Positions 10,505 through 21,833 of a DNA stretch of 64,000 bases are shown piece by piece. The position numbers and the translations under genes were made by a program. The stretch lies in NCBI GenBank assembly GCA_047967505.1, contig CM106538.1, one strand, 5' to 3'. Position 1 is the stretch's first letter, and every line of letters starts with the position of its first letter. This DNA is from Dipteris shenzhenensis. Lineage: Eukaryota > Polypodiophyta > Polypodiopsida > Gleicheniales. The notes beneath the pieces are model-generated. The model saw only the letters and a program-made list of their open reading frames with translations, searched no databases and had not been told where the DNA came from.

Positions 10505-12115
10505 TATGACTTTGATTGACAACCTATGCCTCTTATATAATATCAGCATGTCCGATTAGTAGATTGAGAAAGCCATTGAATATGCCACCTTAAGCTCATG
10601 TCTTAGTAGAGTTATGCCAGCCAAATTCTAGCTTTTTCATGAGGAAATTCCTTAAATGTGTAGCCTCCCCTAAATGTGGTCCACATAAGGAAACCACCAA
10701 GGTATGATTTCTTAATAATGGCTTCTATTAAGCCCTTCAACAACATGGAGTTCCAACAAAATGTAGGTCAATAGATGCGACCCTAGTCCCTAGTATACAT
10801 TCCGACATCCTAGGGTGAAAAGGGATCAATGTTTTATATGCCTCCTTCTTTGACTCAAAAAATTACATAGAAAGCTAAAATTTGGACTTCTATGCCAATT
10901 ATATATGTTTACACACCTCATATAAAAATTTGATACATTTTTTATAATAGAAATAAATTATGGCACGGGCACTTTTGGTTAAATTTCGAACATGTCACAA
11001 ACAACACAGCCATCATGTCAATTCAGTCATTGGATCCCTACGCCATAAATAGTACTCATGGGAAATTTATAAACATTCACATATGCACAACCATCAAAAG
11101 AACGCAGAGAAAAAGGTATGAATTGAAGAGCAATAATTGTAAAAGCAATGCCGAGAATCGTCAGGAGACTTCCATACATAAATATTGATGAACTTGCACT
11201 TTGGGTTCTCCGGGGTGTATACGCGACAATCAGAACCATAAGACTTCTCTGGAAGCTCTGCAAACGATATTCAACATTCTCAGCCGTGAATATGCACAAT
11301 TGATAATGCTTACAATCAGATACAATGAACATTTAATATGTGCGGTTTGTTACATAATTCAATATTTTTCAAAGTAGTCATACTGAAGTCTCAATTGTCA
11401 TGTACAAATTTTCATAATTCAATAAGTGTCGTGTATAACATAATTACTGAAGTCTCAATTTTCATGTACAAATGGCTCTTTAATTTATGTGCATTTTTCT
11501 ATTTCATAGACATCTACACCACCACGAACTACACAAAGCTCTCATACAGACATAAAATGATCATGATGCCTGTCTCGTAGGTGACGCATTCTAGGGCATG
11601 TGCATGTGGAGGATTCCTCATTAAGTGATTATTGTAACTTCCTAAACATTGGTACCATCTCCAAGAATAAGTGAGCTCTCAACTCTCCACAGCGCTTCCC
11701 CTCACTGCCTCTTCCCTGCCCATCCTGCCTGCCCCCTGCCTCTCCTCACCAGCCCTATTTCCCCCTTCCTATTACTCTTCCTCTTCTCCCTTCAACCTCT
11801 CCTCCTTGAGGTCACAACCAATATCGGAAGCTCTAAGCTCTCCTCAGTGCCCCCATTGCCAGCCCCCCTGCGTCCTCCCTCCTCCGCACACACCCTTTTG
11901 CTTGGCTGCTGCTCTGCCCATAGCATGTCCAGCTCCCTTCACCTTTTGCTAACTGCAGGACCCTGCCATAGCCACAGCTGTGTCCCCCTCCCCCCCTCAA
12001 GGATGCTTCTTTTTTATTTAAAAAACCTGCACTTCCTTGCTCCCCTCAGCCTTCCCCACTCTTCTCCTTCTACATGGCTTGCTCACTGCAGCCCATGGGC
12101 ATGATGCAAAATGGG
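10505..12115. other. Unassigned sequence
   Basis: No gene is recognised in these 1.6 kb. A minus-strand frame at 11332-11027 has one strongly hydrophobic stretch ([20 protein letters not shown]) and could be a fragment of a membrane protein or chance. A 28 bp direct repeat (ACTGAAGTCTCAATT, then TCATGTACAAAT) occurs at about 11391 and 11447. From 11650 to 12100 the sequence is pyrimidine- and Pro/Ser-codon rich, resembling the untranslated leader of a retroelement. Confidence 0.4.
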
Positions 12116-12368
12116 GGCTTCCAAGTAGCATTTATCTGATATTGTCGGAGTACACCCAGTCTTTCATGTCAACAAGGTGCTGCAGAAAATGTAGTCTCTG
12201 AGCATGAACTTGTAGAACTCAAGGATCTAACCACTTATGTGCCCCATGAGTCCGAATGTCTTCTGTATTATAAGGAGCAGGGTTGTTCCAAAGCTGAATA
12301 GTACTTGGGATAGTATTGATTCCAACTCCCAGAGTTTATGAAATATGCCTCAGTCCTTCTCTGGGAGA
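12116..12368 (+). pseudogene. Gypsy (chromovirus) integrase tail with decayed chromodomain
   Basis: The plus strand reads VHPVFHVNKVL, the conserved end of a Gypsy integrase (normally HPVFHVS), then after stops a block like ECLLYYKEQG...FQLPEF, which lines up with a chromodomain (Y-L-x-x-W-K-G ... F-P-E-F). The preceding pol domains are not present. The call rests on short motifs. Confidence 0.45.
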
Positions 12369-12394
12369 TGTTATGTCCAGCTCTAGACATAACA
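12369..12394. repeat. Perfect 9 bp inverted repeat TGTTATGTC / GACATAACA
   Basis: TGTTATGTC, an 8 base spacer, then GACATAACA. It lies right after the chromodomain-like block, where the 3' LTR of a Gypsy element would begin with TG, so it may mark the LTR start. Confidence 0.6.
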
Positions 12395-12524
12395 TGGCTA
12401 GTGTATGGAGGTCAAGTTAACCTATGGTCATGTAACCTACAACTAGGCCTTTGGTACAGTTAGGATGGTCTTAGGATTGAGACACCTAAGACACCCTATG
12501 CCTATAAAGTGTGAGCCTCAACTC

Positions 12525-12935
12525 ATTTGGGGCATTCTTGGGAGTAAGAATACCCAACTAGGATGGAGCCCCTCAGCTACCATGGTCGCCATCTGGCAGG
12601 ATATCATCTATACTCTACACTCCACCTGGGAGCGTGGGACTCCAGGCTCTAGAGCGACTATTGAGCAGCGAGCTCGTTTCTGCAAGGCTTGGCTTGCAGG
12701 AGTCTTCTACATCTGCACTCTGCGAGGGATTTTCTGGTTGTATAGTCCCCCCACTTGGCTGTTAGCCCAAGTACCAAAGATTCCCTAGGCAGTGAGCTGG
12801 GTTTCTCTGGAACAGGCCAGTTTCTATTTCAGCCTTTTCCTGGTTTTTCCCCATACTCAGCACCTTCGGAGCTGCTGTTTTGTATGAAATTTTTCAAGCA
12901 TTAATAGAAGGTTCCTTTGTTTGAAAAAAAAAACT
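12525..12935 (+). mobile_element. 3' end of a LINE with poly(A) tail (LINE-4)
   Basis: An open frame ends with RARFCKAWLAGVFYICTLRGIFWL, resembling the region after the zinc-binding domain of LINE ORF2 proteins (W-x-x-x-x-A-G-x-x-W-x-x-W). It is followed by a T-rich 3' UTR, a CAGCACCTTCGGAGCTGCTG hairpin with a UUCG-containing loop (12859-12878), and ends GGTTCCTTTGTTTG then ten A residues at about 12926-12935. The poly(A) end differs from the (TC)n end of LINE copies 1-3, so this is another family. Confidence 0.5.
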
Positions 12936-13603
12936 AGGATGGAATCTGTGCACAGATGGGGGAGCATCGTATGGGACACATAGTCTTACTTGGGAGATGG
13001 GAGATCACAGGTCGGGGGTTTGCCTGACCTCTAGCTTGGGGTGATCCTTACGAGCATCTACAGTTGAGTGGTGGGGTGTTAGCCTACACCATGTCTCTCC
13101 CTATCTTTGTGTTCTAACCTCTGATCGTATAAGCAAATAGCTCATGGTGGATAGAGGATTGCAATCTACAACGGTGTTTCACCATGCAAGTAACTCATGG
13201 TAGATAGAGGATTGCGTAGAACCCTAGGTTAAATGTGGCTAACCTGCAGGGGTGTTTAACCCACACAGAGCATAGATCAATCATGTTTTATAGGCCCCCA
13301 CACACACAACTGTATTTCTGTTTTCAGTTGCAGTTTCAGTTCAGTTTTCATTAGATCTTTAGGGGTGTGCTAGACACCTCTAGTTTCCCCACTAGGGTTT
13401 CTCTCATGATGTACTTTTGACAATATTTTGCAGAAATCAAGGTGGTACAACTTGTACCCTTTGTCCGAGCTCCATGGCTCAGCCAGGGGTGTTAGCCTTG
13501 CCATGGAGCAGCTCTCCAAGGAAACTCTAGCCGCAAGCAATCAGCCTAGCCTGTCCAAGGAACCCCAGCTGCAAGCAATCAGCCAAGCCTGAAATGTGCC
13601 GAA
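12936..13603. other. Unassigned sequence
   Basis: Nothing is recognised. The words TCATGGTRGATAGAGGATTGC repeat at about 13143 and 13197. Confidence 0.35.
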
Positions 13604-14390
13604 TTGACGGAAGCAACAAACCCTAGCCAAATCGCCGCAACGGCGGGCTGCCACGAAACGAAAGTAGGGAAGCTTGAATCTGCCGTCACCACAATCGTTA
13701 GCCCGCAAAAGCTAAAATTTCCAGTTCGCCGTCCGTCAGGCAGCCTAAATCTCTGTTGTTTCAGCGCCTCAAACCCGTCTGTCATCATCAACATCAAGAA
13801 ACTGGCCGCCATTCGGCAAACACTGTATCCCATCTTGTTAGCTGAAACAGGTAGGTTACCACTGGAAGGTGAAGCACTATGCCATCATCTGGGATACCTC
13901 AACAAGGTAAAGAAGATGGATGCACACAAGATACCACATAAAGCAATGGAAGCCACTAAGACCACAGGCTGGTACAAAGATGGGGAGAAGTGGAAGAAAC
14001 TATGGGGGATAAAGGCGGCTGACATACTTAAAGAATCATGTGAAATCAGGGACTTAGTGACGCTGAAAATGATACAGAAAATATGGCACAATCCAGGTAC
14101 AAAAATGCAGTTCTACAAACGGGAAATCAACCTGATGGACAGCTATGCGATGCAGAAATATCTTGGGGAGGACATCTCAATATTCAAAAGGAATTTAAGA
14201 CGCAAAATAGGGACCAGCTCACATGATCTAGAAGTGGAGAAGGGTAGATGGATATGACCCAAGATCCCAAGGGAGGAGGGGATATGCAAAAATCTGCCCT
14301 ACAAGGGAGGTAGAAGTACTCCTAAAATGTCGAGCATACGCACGCATAAGAGAGAACCATGGCAACAATAGTTGTAACCTGAAGAATCTA
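13604..14390 (+). pseudogene. C-terminal region of another LINE-type RT protein (LINE-5)
   Basis: The frame 13604-14257 is a degraded protein with blocks ILLAETGRLPLEGEALCHHL, WYKDGEKWKKLWGI and FKRNLRRKIGTSSHDLEVEKG. After a shift comes CPTREVEVLLKCRAYARIRE (about 14302-14360). The pattern L-R-x-x-S-H-x-L-x-x-E-x-G-R-W followed by a Cys-rich ...LLxCxxYxxIR end is typical of the region downstream of RT in several non-LTR families. No RT core remains upstream. The identification is by pattern memory and needs a profile search. Confidence 0.5.
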
Positions 14391-14519
14391 TTGGAACAAT
14401 AGTTCCATGATTTCTTTTAAGAAGCTTACAATCATATCATTTCGTATCTCTAACTAGCTAGCTGCGCCGCTAGTAGCCACCCAGCAGCGCCGCCAACAGC
14501 AGCTCCTTCGCTCCTCGCA
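14391..14519. other. Short unassigned spacer
   Basis: Includes CTAACTAGCTAGCTGCGCCG, a locally palindromic stretch. Nothing else is recognised. Confidence 0.3.
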
Positions 14520-14757
14520 AGCTCCTAGGGTCTCTAACCCCGAGTTGGGCTAAACCCCCAGCCCAACCCGGGGGTTAGGTTCAGCTAGGGGGTTCTACAG
14601 AAATAGCCAATATGGAATGGCCTAACAACAAAAAATCTAAATTTGTATGATTGGACTTATTCTAGACTTACAAAGGTATATATATACCATCTCCTTCAAA
14701 TCCCCCTCAACTCCATCAACCTTAACTCTCAGGACTCGGTACTCTACAGTTGCAGCC

Positions 14758-15507
14758 ATGACACCCTCTCCGTATGCACGCAATTACCAACAAGAAGGGT
14801 CCACCATCATTGGGCAACATGAACAGATTTATTATTTGCAGCAATCAGTCAGAGAGTTAAGGCTTGAGCTGGCATAAGAAAAAGACCGACTTCAAGTTTT
14901 AGAGGGACCTGGCAAGCAGGCAGTAATTGCTGAGGTTGTGAACTCATGTCCTCCTACTCCTCAACTAGTCTCTACAGTCAAAGATATGGTTCATACTGAA
15001 GTACAATCAATCAAGAAAGAAGTGACTGAGGAGTTCGACACAAAGGCAAACAAGATTGATATCCAAGAAGAGATCAAAGAACACGAAGCCAAACACGATA
15101 ATGCATTGAAGATTAGAGTGGGGGGGCATCCCTGAAGGATGGTTCAAAGATGATGACTCTTTCAGTGAGACTTTAGCACATGTCAAAGCAGCCATGCCTA
15201 ATATTGAATGGAAGGCTGGTGATGAGGATGATGATGACAGAGCGACTAATATCTGGCACTCTAGAGGACATGCTATCCTTACACTTAAGTCGCAAGATTT
15301 ACGGATCAAGCTTCTTTGACAATCTTACAAGTTAAAAGGGACCAAGATATGGATAGCTGAGGAACTACACGAGCTTAATTGAAGAATAAGGCAATGGAAT
15401 TAGCTAAAGTCAAGGCTGCTAGGAAGGATGGAAAATGGGCAGTTTACCATGAAGGCATAGCATTAATCAAGGAGTTTAAATCCAAACCAAAAGACTCTCA
15501 GTCTTAA
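14758..15507 (+). pseudogene. LINE ORF1-like RNA-binding protein (copy A)
   Basis: The start ATG at 14758 (MTPSPYARNYQQ) is shared with copy B. Downstream come a heptad-like helical part (YYLQQSVRELRLELA; IDIQEEIKEHEAKHDNALKI), an RRM-like strand (NALKIRV, then AILTLKSQDLRIKLL) and a C-terminal domain with IWIAEEL. This is the architecture of L1 ORF1p: coiled coil, RRM, then C-terminal domain beginning I-x-E-x-L-T. ORF1p normally coats LINE RNA as a trimer. Copy A has a TAA near 14875, a one-base shift at about 15122, a TGA near 15318 and a further shift, so it is inactive. Confidence 0.68.
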
Positions 15508-15634
15508 ACTGCTGTATGACTCTTTCAGACTATTATGTAGGTACTCTAAATAATTGGGGTTGCTTTTGCACTCCCTGGGAGCTGCCATGTGCCCTCCCTA
15601 AAGCAGATGCACTAGATCGTTTTTTTGCTGTCCA

Positions 15635-15669
15635 ATAAACTAATTGGTCTCTTGTAGACATTAATAGAC

Positions 15670-15670
<1 letters not shown>
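15635..15670 (+). other. 3' terminal hairpin region of ORF1 unit A
   Basis: TCCAATAAACTAATTGGTCT then CTTGTAGACATTAATAGACAC leads directly into (TC)n. It aligns with the 3' hairpins of unit B and LINE copies 2 and 3, but here the first arm has two C-to-T or G-to-A-like changes, leaving one wobble and one mismatch. Confidence 0.6.
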
Positions 15671-15728
<58 letters not shown>

Positions 15729-15758
15729 ACACACTATCAGTGATCCATGATGCCGCCA

Positions 15759-15803
<45 letters not shown>

Positions 15804-15820
15804 CCTCCCCCCCCCCCCCC
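15671..15820. repeat. (TC)n microsatellites and C-run
   Basis: Two TC tracts (15671-15726 and about 15763-15800, the second followed by a poly-C run) flank one of two copies of AGACACACTAT(AT)CAGTGATCC. The duplicate of that word follows at about 15822, so the tract has been duplicated together with its neighbour. Confidence 0.95.
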
Positions 15821-15849
15821 TTAGACACACTATATCAGTGATCCACGAT

Positions 15850-17943
15850 GCCTCCACCAGATCATTTCCAATGACCAGATCTACAATTCGTCCCTCAACT
15901 GGGAAGATGCCACAAAACCCCTCATTTGACGAGGAGTGCGAGGAGATAAGAGTACGCTTTGGGACACTTGATGAGACTTGAGGCACAGTGGATTTCATGA
16001 TGTCTGACACAACATAAGAGACGGGCGTTCCTCTCACATAGGATGGACGAGGTGATCCAATATTTTCGTGGAGGTGATTTCATTTTTGCATTGGGACTCT
16101 TATCTAAGGGGAAGCCACCTATACCCGTCACAGATCCAGTGTAATACACCTATGTGACATCCCTCTACGGCCTCCGGCTCAGGCATTACCCAATATGTCC
16201 GCTCTCTCTTGGCCCACCACCTGCATGTTGTTCACTCTACAAAATGTGAGGGATGCATTACGCCAGCTCCACAACCGGAAAGCTCAGGATCACGAGGGAC
16301 TACGGACTGAGCACTTCGCACATGGACACGGGGTCTTGGCCCCAATCTAAAGCACGGGTGTTCAATCATGCTGTGTGTCATGGCTTTCCCCCTGGATGGA
16401 GTACCATCACCATTGCGCCGATACACAAAGTAGGAGATCCCATATACTAGAAACTACTGCACTCTCATGATTGTGGTCACACACTGGCCAAGATTCACGG
16501 GTCGGTACTATTGAGAGCACGATAGGGGTGAAGCAGAGATGCCCCCTCTCGCTTGACACTATTTGGGCTATATATTGATGAGATCACGACATTCATCAAC
16601 CGCCTAGGAGGTGAGGGATCATAGCTGGCCGATTTGATGATACAAATACTTTTGTATGCAGATGATATAGTCCTTCTATCCTCCTCAGCAGCACGCTTAC
16701 AGAGACCTCGATGCCCTAGAGGTGTTTCCAGAGAGGAGAGCTTTGACAGTTAACCTTGGCAAGACCAAGGTTATGATTTTTAACACCTCACGGCCAGCAA
16801 TTCATCGACCTAGCTTCACCTACCAAGGGGATTCAGTGGATATCGTATAGTCCTACACCTACTTAGGGGTAGTCTTTGTGGGGCTAGTCTTCATGATGAC
16901 CTATGCAACCAGGATACGTCTTACACGAGGGCAGGGAGCTCTAGCTCGACTAGAGCGTCAGTGCTTTCAGGAACATTTCCAAGACCTCCAGACAAAGGGA
17001 TAGCTACTTGACACGTTGGTGAGGCTGACAGCCATGTACAAAGCACCCTTCTGGGGGTGTGACCTGACAATGGATGAGTGCAATGCTTCGAGAGGTTGCA
17101 GGTGACTATGGGATCCAAGATGATTCGGAGCAAGCCACCATATCATACAGGCAGAGTTTGCCATGGCACCGCTCGAATAGATGCAATCTTCCAGACGGTT
17201 ACTTATCTTCACGAGGTATGGGCCTTACCCAGAGGGAGACTACCGAGGGTGGCACTAGAGTCATCTATACGACTAGCTGAGAGTGGGGCTTGCATGGCTT
17301 GGTATGCATGCATTTCCAAATGGTTTGACAGACAGGCATTCAAATGGATCGTCTCCTCCCCTTTGAGTACAGCTTGGATGCCCCCGATCCCTTGGTCCCA
17401 CAGAGATCAACCGTATTATACAATGGACCTACTCCAGTTTTATACATCACAGACTTGGGGAGGGGATCGGGAGTTCCCACCAAGACCCGGTTCTACCGCG
17501 ACCATTTCTTAATAGTATGGGAGGATGGAGTGATCATTAGACCACAGTATATGGAGAATAGGCGAGTTTCATGTGCCCTCAGGATTGCCATTGGACAGAT
17601 GTGGGTCTCATCTCATCAGCTTAGGATTAAGACAAGGAGAGCCAGGAGTACACCCAGGGAGCAGTGGATCTGTAGATTATGCACTCTGGGGGAGATAGAG
17701 ATGGAGGAGCATTTCCTATGTCACTGTCCGGTTTACTATGAGATCCGCAAACGTAATCACTGCCTCTTCCAGGAGGGACATGGCTTTGGACCTCTCTCCA
17801 AGGATCAGGTCTACATTGGCCTCTATTTGATGGAGATGAGACGAGATCCTTCTACGCCAGATCATAGAGTAGGAGACGTAGTGCCCCAAGAGACAGGGGT
17901 AGATCAAGCCCAGCGACACGTCACAGATTTCTACACATTTTGA
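15850..17943 (+). pseudogene. LINE copy 2 ORF2: linker, RT and zf-RVT
   Basis: In order: FDEECEEIRVRFG (linker, about 15927), ALRQLHNRKAQDHEGLRTEH (RT N-terminus, about 16258-16315), VKQRCPLS (motif B side), then ILLYADDIVLLSS with an intact catalytic box YADD at 16655-16666. Next come KVMIFNTS, SYTYLGVVF and ALARLERQCFQ. The tail 17344-17943 has the zinc-binding pattern CRLCTLGEIEMEEHFLCHC then VYYEIR. Most of the palm between 16450 and 16500 is deleted. There are frameshifts and stops, but the final 199 codons (17344-17943) are open, as expected of a relatively young 3' end. Confidence 0.85.
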
Positions 17944-18180
17944 GTCTGCTCCTAGGCATGTTAGAGTAGAGGAGGAGGAGATCGATGACATGAGGACAGA
18001 TGGATCTATGAGACCAGACAACAACGAGACAGGATGCAGCCAAAGATGCAGGAGCCACACTCAATCCAGCAACGGCCCAAAGCATGCATGATGGAGGTCC
18101 AGCCCATCCTATCGATATGGCCCACCAAATACAGAGATCACGGAGACCACACCCTCTGCCACTGCATGAGACGACCAGAT

Positions 18181-18826
18181 CATGGTTGTAAGACACGTTA
18201 AGACATGACACGTTAGACACACTTCAGACACGAGTGTCTAAAGTGTCTTAAAGATAAGACACGCCATTGTGGTTAAAATAATAAATATTTAATTAATATA
18301 TGTATAAGTATACAAATGTACAACTTGCTAGCATAGCTAGCTGCTAGATTCTAGAAGTACAATAAGCTACGCTTAAATAATGCAAGAAGAAACAATGCAC
18401 TTGTACAATGTAGTTAAGAGTCAAGACTCGTCACTCAAGACTTAAAAGTTAAAGTTAAGACTCACGACTAAAGAGCTCGCAAGTTTTGAGTACTTAAAGG
18501 TTTAAACTGACAATTGAATCTTGTCACATGTGACATGAATGAAAACTGCATCTCGATACATATAATTGAAAGGAAGCTTTCGACTCTCACGACTCAAATC
18601 TCTGAAGATTCATCCTAATCTGAATCTATGAGGTCACTGCCACTACTAGATCCAAAGTCACCATCAATGATAGCATCGCCAAGTCAAACTCAATGTGTGT
18701 TGTTACTCCCCACCCACATAAAAAAATAAATAAACACAAGAGTGTCTAAAGGTGTCTTAAGGTAAGACAAGTGTCTTAAGTGTCTTAAGTGTCTTATCAT
18801 AAGACACGAGTGTCTTAACAACCATG
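18181..18826. mobile_element. hAT-like MITE, 646 bp, with 8 bp TSD
   Basis: The ends are inverted: CATGGTTGTAAGACAC at 18181 and GTGTCTTAACAACCATG ending at 18826 (one extra T). The flanks are an exact 8 bp duplication, GACCAGAT, at 18173-18180 and 18827-18834. Inside, the words GTGTCTTA and TAAGACAC are repeated many times near both ends (18183-18260 and 18735-18826), and no coding frame is apparent. An 8 bp TSD with subterminal motif arrays is characteristic of hAT non-autonomous elements. The host site is the 3' UTR of LINE copy 2, so it is younger than that LINE. Confidence 0.88.
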
Positions 18827-19049
18827 GACCAGATAGACACGGATATGAGATATTTTCGCAGCTCACAGAAGAGCCACCATGGCACCGGGCTATATCTTCT
18901 GATTCTGACCATAAGATTGAGTCTAGCTATTAGTCCCTAGTTTTCAGACTTTGAGCTTGCGTTTTGTATGTCTGTAAAGGGCCTTAGCAAGCCCTTCGCC
19001 TCAGCCCATAGCGGCTTGTATGAGCATAAGTCACTCTGATAATATACTT

Positions 19050-19088
19050 TGTCTCATAGGCCCACGAGGCCTTCTAAAGACGTCAATA

Positions 19089-19138
<50 letters not shown>
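19050..19138 (+). other. 3' hairpin and (TC)n tail of LINE copy 2
   Basis: GTCTCAT, then stem AGGCC (19058-19062), loop CACGA, stem GGCCT (19068-19072), then TCTAAAGACGTCAATACAT and a TC tract (19092-19138). The layout equals that at LINE copy 3 and both ORF1 units. The stem pair here is AGGCC/GGCCT, against AGACC/GGTCT elsewhere, a compensatory change that keeps pairing. Confidence 0.75.
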
Positions 19139-19142
<4 letters not shown>

Positions 19143-19530
19143 GTGCCTTGCATGTGCCAATGTGCATGATGTGTAGGGAGCTGACAGTAAACCATTCATT
19201 CCAGAAGGTTATACCTAGTGGAATTTGAATTCAGATCAAGGATTTCCATAACTTAAGTTGGATGCTCATAGAGATTCCTATTTTGCATCTTGTGTGTGTC
19301 TTATGGGAGGAGAACTAAGAGTACATACTCTCACCCTCAAAAGGCTAGAATGGAATACCAAAATCGAGATTTGGAGTCAAAAAAAAATTGTAAAATGAAA
19401 ATCATCTCAAATTCAAACCAGCACCTATCAAATCAGCTAAGAGAGTTGATATATGGCAATGATACCTTAGTTCAGAAAACATAAGTACATGATGCATTGA
19501 AAATCACTCCTCATACAAATTTGTACATAC
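19139..19530 (-). other. Start of PSS1 intron 5, no gene seen
   Basis: Nothing coding is recognised between the exon 5 donor and the (TC)n tail of LINE copy 2. Confidence 0.6.
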
Positions 19531-19585
19531 CAATACCCAAATCTGGATGAAGATACTTCATGAACCGACGAGCATCATCCCGGGC
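19531..19585 (-). CDS. PSS1: PSS1 exon 5
   Basis: 55 bases encoding [18 protein letters not shown], conserved in the family directly before the P-E-R-S-Y-G motif, which must start the next exon. The acceptor is ATCCAAG (weak pyrimidine tract) and the donor G|GTATGT. No exon starting with the expected motif was found to the left in this window. Confidence 0.88.
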
Positions 19586-21789
19586 CTTGGATCACAACCA
19601 AAACTTGATCTCAATCCCATATTAACTAAAAAGAAGCCCTCCAAACGCCAAAAAAAGAAGCCACAATTTGCTCTGAATCCTGATAGTTAAGACTCTACAT
19701 TATGAGTAAAAGAAAAACTGGATATTAAAACACCAGTACATCGAGTTATAAAATACCTGAAAAAGAAGAAAAGAAAGGAACACAAAATAGACCACTGCAA
19801 TTCCATGGACCAAGCGCCAAACAGATGGATGAGGTCGTATAAGAATCCTGTAAAATGGTGCATTTTTTAGAGTCAACACTCAGCAGGACAAATGATACTG
19901 CTTACATTGCTTGAACTTCAAAAATAATACATATAGGAAAAGAAGCTTACGTTGGAGGAGCTTGCAGCAAACAATAGCCTAGAAAAACAGCAATCATTGC
20001 CCAAATGCCTCTGTCATTGCAGATAACAATCAATTAGGTTAGTTACCCCTCTATGCCACAATCAATTACCATACTCAACAATAAAGGCAATCAGTTCAAG
20101 AGCATGAAGCTCTGCCAGATGAAGTTTGAACAAACCAGGGATGCGTTTTAACAGTTTAAATAGAAGATTAAGAACACTGTCAACTGAATACGGACAATGA
20201 GCATTTTAACCAGAGTTATCCCATAGTGGAGCTGACAAAATATAACAAAGGCAATCAGTTCAAGAGCATGAAGCTGTGCCAGATGAATAAAACAGGGATA
20301 AGTTGAAACAGTTTCAGAAGATTCTGAACACCGACAATGAGCAGTTTAACGAGAGTTCAGCGTCATCGCAAAGTGGAGCTGACAAAATATAAGATGATGC
20401 CCAAACTTATGGTCGCAACAATTGGAGCTTCACATAGGGTGCAAAGGCAGTGGCAAGTGGAGTACATCCACGGGCTGACATGATGATGTCGGTGGTCCCT
20501 AGGGCCATTGAATATAATGGCTCCTCAACATTCCATAGGTGTTCTTTTAGAAGAAATGGAGGTCCTGTCGTTATGGTGGATCCCTTGCACATGGCTGGAC
20601 ATCCACACACGAGGCAGCCGCCAAACATCTTTTAAAGTCTTTGGTGTTGTAAGTCTACAGCTGTTGTAAGCCACTAGACGCCAATACTCCATATCTATGA
20701 ACAGTTTAAGATAACAACGTTACTTTTCAGTCAATAACGCAATCAAAGCGTCTTCACTCTGCACTACCAAGCTAAAAGATCTTTAAAGAGTTTTCCCCCA
20801 TATGCATTGCCTCTTTCTACAAAAAATTTCAATAAGCCATGCCAGGTACAAACATCATAAGCTATTGATGTATCACCTTTTAGAAAATATACATGAAGCA
20901 AACGTTAATCTGAAATGAAAAGTGAGGCCTCTCTAATCACCTCTTTATTACGTTTTGTGTTTCCCTAAGATCATCCTTAAGGACCCGATTTCTACTCACA
21001 CATGGTTATTTTTGTGCATGCCTCTACTTTTATGTGCAACTTTTCAGTGTAGCCTCCCTTTTTCCCCTCATGTCTCTTTAGACAACGGCATTCCTCCACA
21101 CCGCCCATGCCCCGTTGTTCTCTCCCAAGTCTAATGGAAGGAAGCCACCAGGATGAGTGGATGCATACAGATGTCTTCTTTCATGATCTGCCGAAGGGTA
21201 CTTACCCCAAGCCTAGATGTAGTGCATGACATGAGAACACATGAGAAGAATAGCATGAGAATAGGTCGGTATGAAACCCCAAAAAGAAACGTCAGAAGAA
21301 AAAATTACTGCGGTCAAAACACTTGAGCTGTAACAGGTAAATTTGTGGCAGAGAGGGACAAGACACCTAACATGAATAGCCATTCAACTTATGAGGCATA
21401 AGGGTATCTTGCCAATTACAATTTTGTAATTCCAAAAGAGCCACGTTACGTGTCTCTTAGGGCCTTAAGTCTGGACGGAAGCCTTACAGGTTCCCATACA
21501 CCGCGCGGAAAATTATACTAAACGTACAGCAAGACAAGTTGTGTTCACGCACCCAAAACAGTGGCAAAGGAAAGTCAACAAATCACATAGACGTAAAACT
21601 ATTACCTATACACGTTTGTGGCGCTGCCATACTCTGAGGATGCATCGGGATGCAGAGCTCCGCTCGCCCAACTACATCCAAAGAAAATGCTACATTCTTT
21701 AAGATTAAGGAATGCAAATTGTTGACGGAAAATTTATGACTTGGGAGAATTTCTATTGATGCACCTGCGCACCCAAAAGGTATGCAAAT

Positions 21790-21833
<44 letters not shown>

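Larger units (their letters stand above)
14520..15727 (+). mobile_element. LINE ORF1 unit A with 3' hairpin and (TC)n tail
   Basis: A unit of about 1.2 kb homologous along its whole length to unit B at 28225-29275 (minus). Both begin with a C/A-rich leader (CTAACCC...CCCAACC, then GGGTTAGGTTNAGCTAGGGGGTT), contain one ORF1 gene, and end with TGCACTCCNTGGGAGCTGCCATG, a hairpin region and a (TC)n tail. ORF2 sequence starts only about 120 bases later (15850). The unit could therefore be the first cistron of LINE copy 2 or an independent ORF1-only element. Unit B has no ORF2 after it, which favours independence. Confidence 0.7.
15840..19138 (+). mobile_element. LINE copy 2 (3' part of ORF2, 3' UTR, (TC)n tail)
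   Basis: A plus-strand relative of LINE copies 1 and 3 that begins in the endonuclease-RT linker and runs to a (TC)n tail at 19092-19138. A 646 bp MITE sits in its 3' UTR. If the PSS1 gene continues to the left, this LINE lies antisense in its intron 5. Confidence 0.8.

Noticed and set aside
11027-11332. Later exon of PSS1 (hydrophobic minus frame)
   Set aside because: The hydrophobic stretch does not match any PSS1 membrane segment I know and has no splice-site context that joins the phase of exon 5.
11649-12104. 151-codon Leu/Pro/Ser frame
   Set aside because: C/T-rich composition, open in two overlapping frames, likely a retroelement leader.
13604-14257. Host gene of 217 codons
   Set aside because: Continues after a shift into a Cys-rich end typical of LINE proteins and lies in a run of LINE remnants.
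21740-21790. Alternative PSS1 exon starting after GTGCGCAG in intron 1 (GASIEILPS)
   Set aside because: Does not resemble the family, and the acceptor at 21672 gives the expected WASGAL directly in phase.
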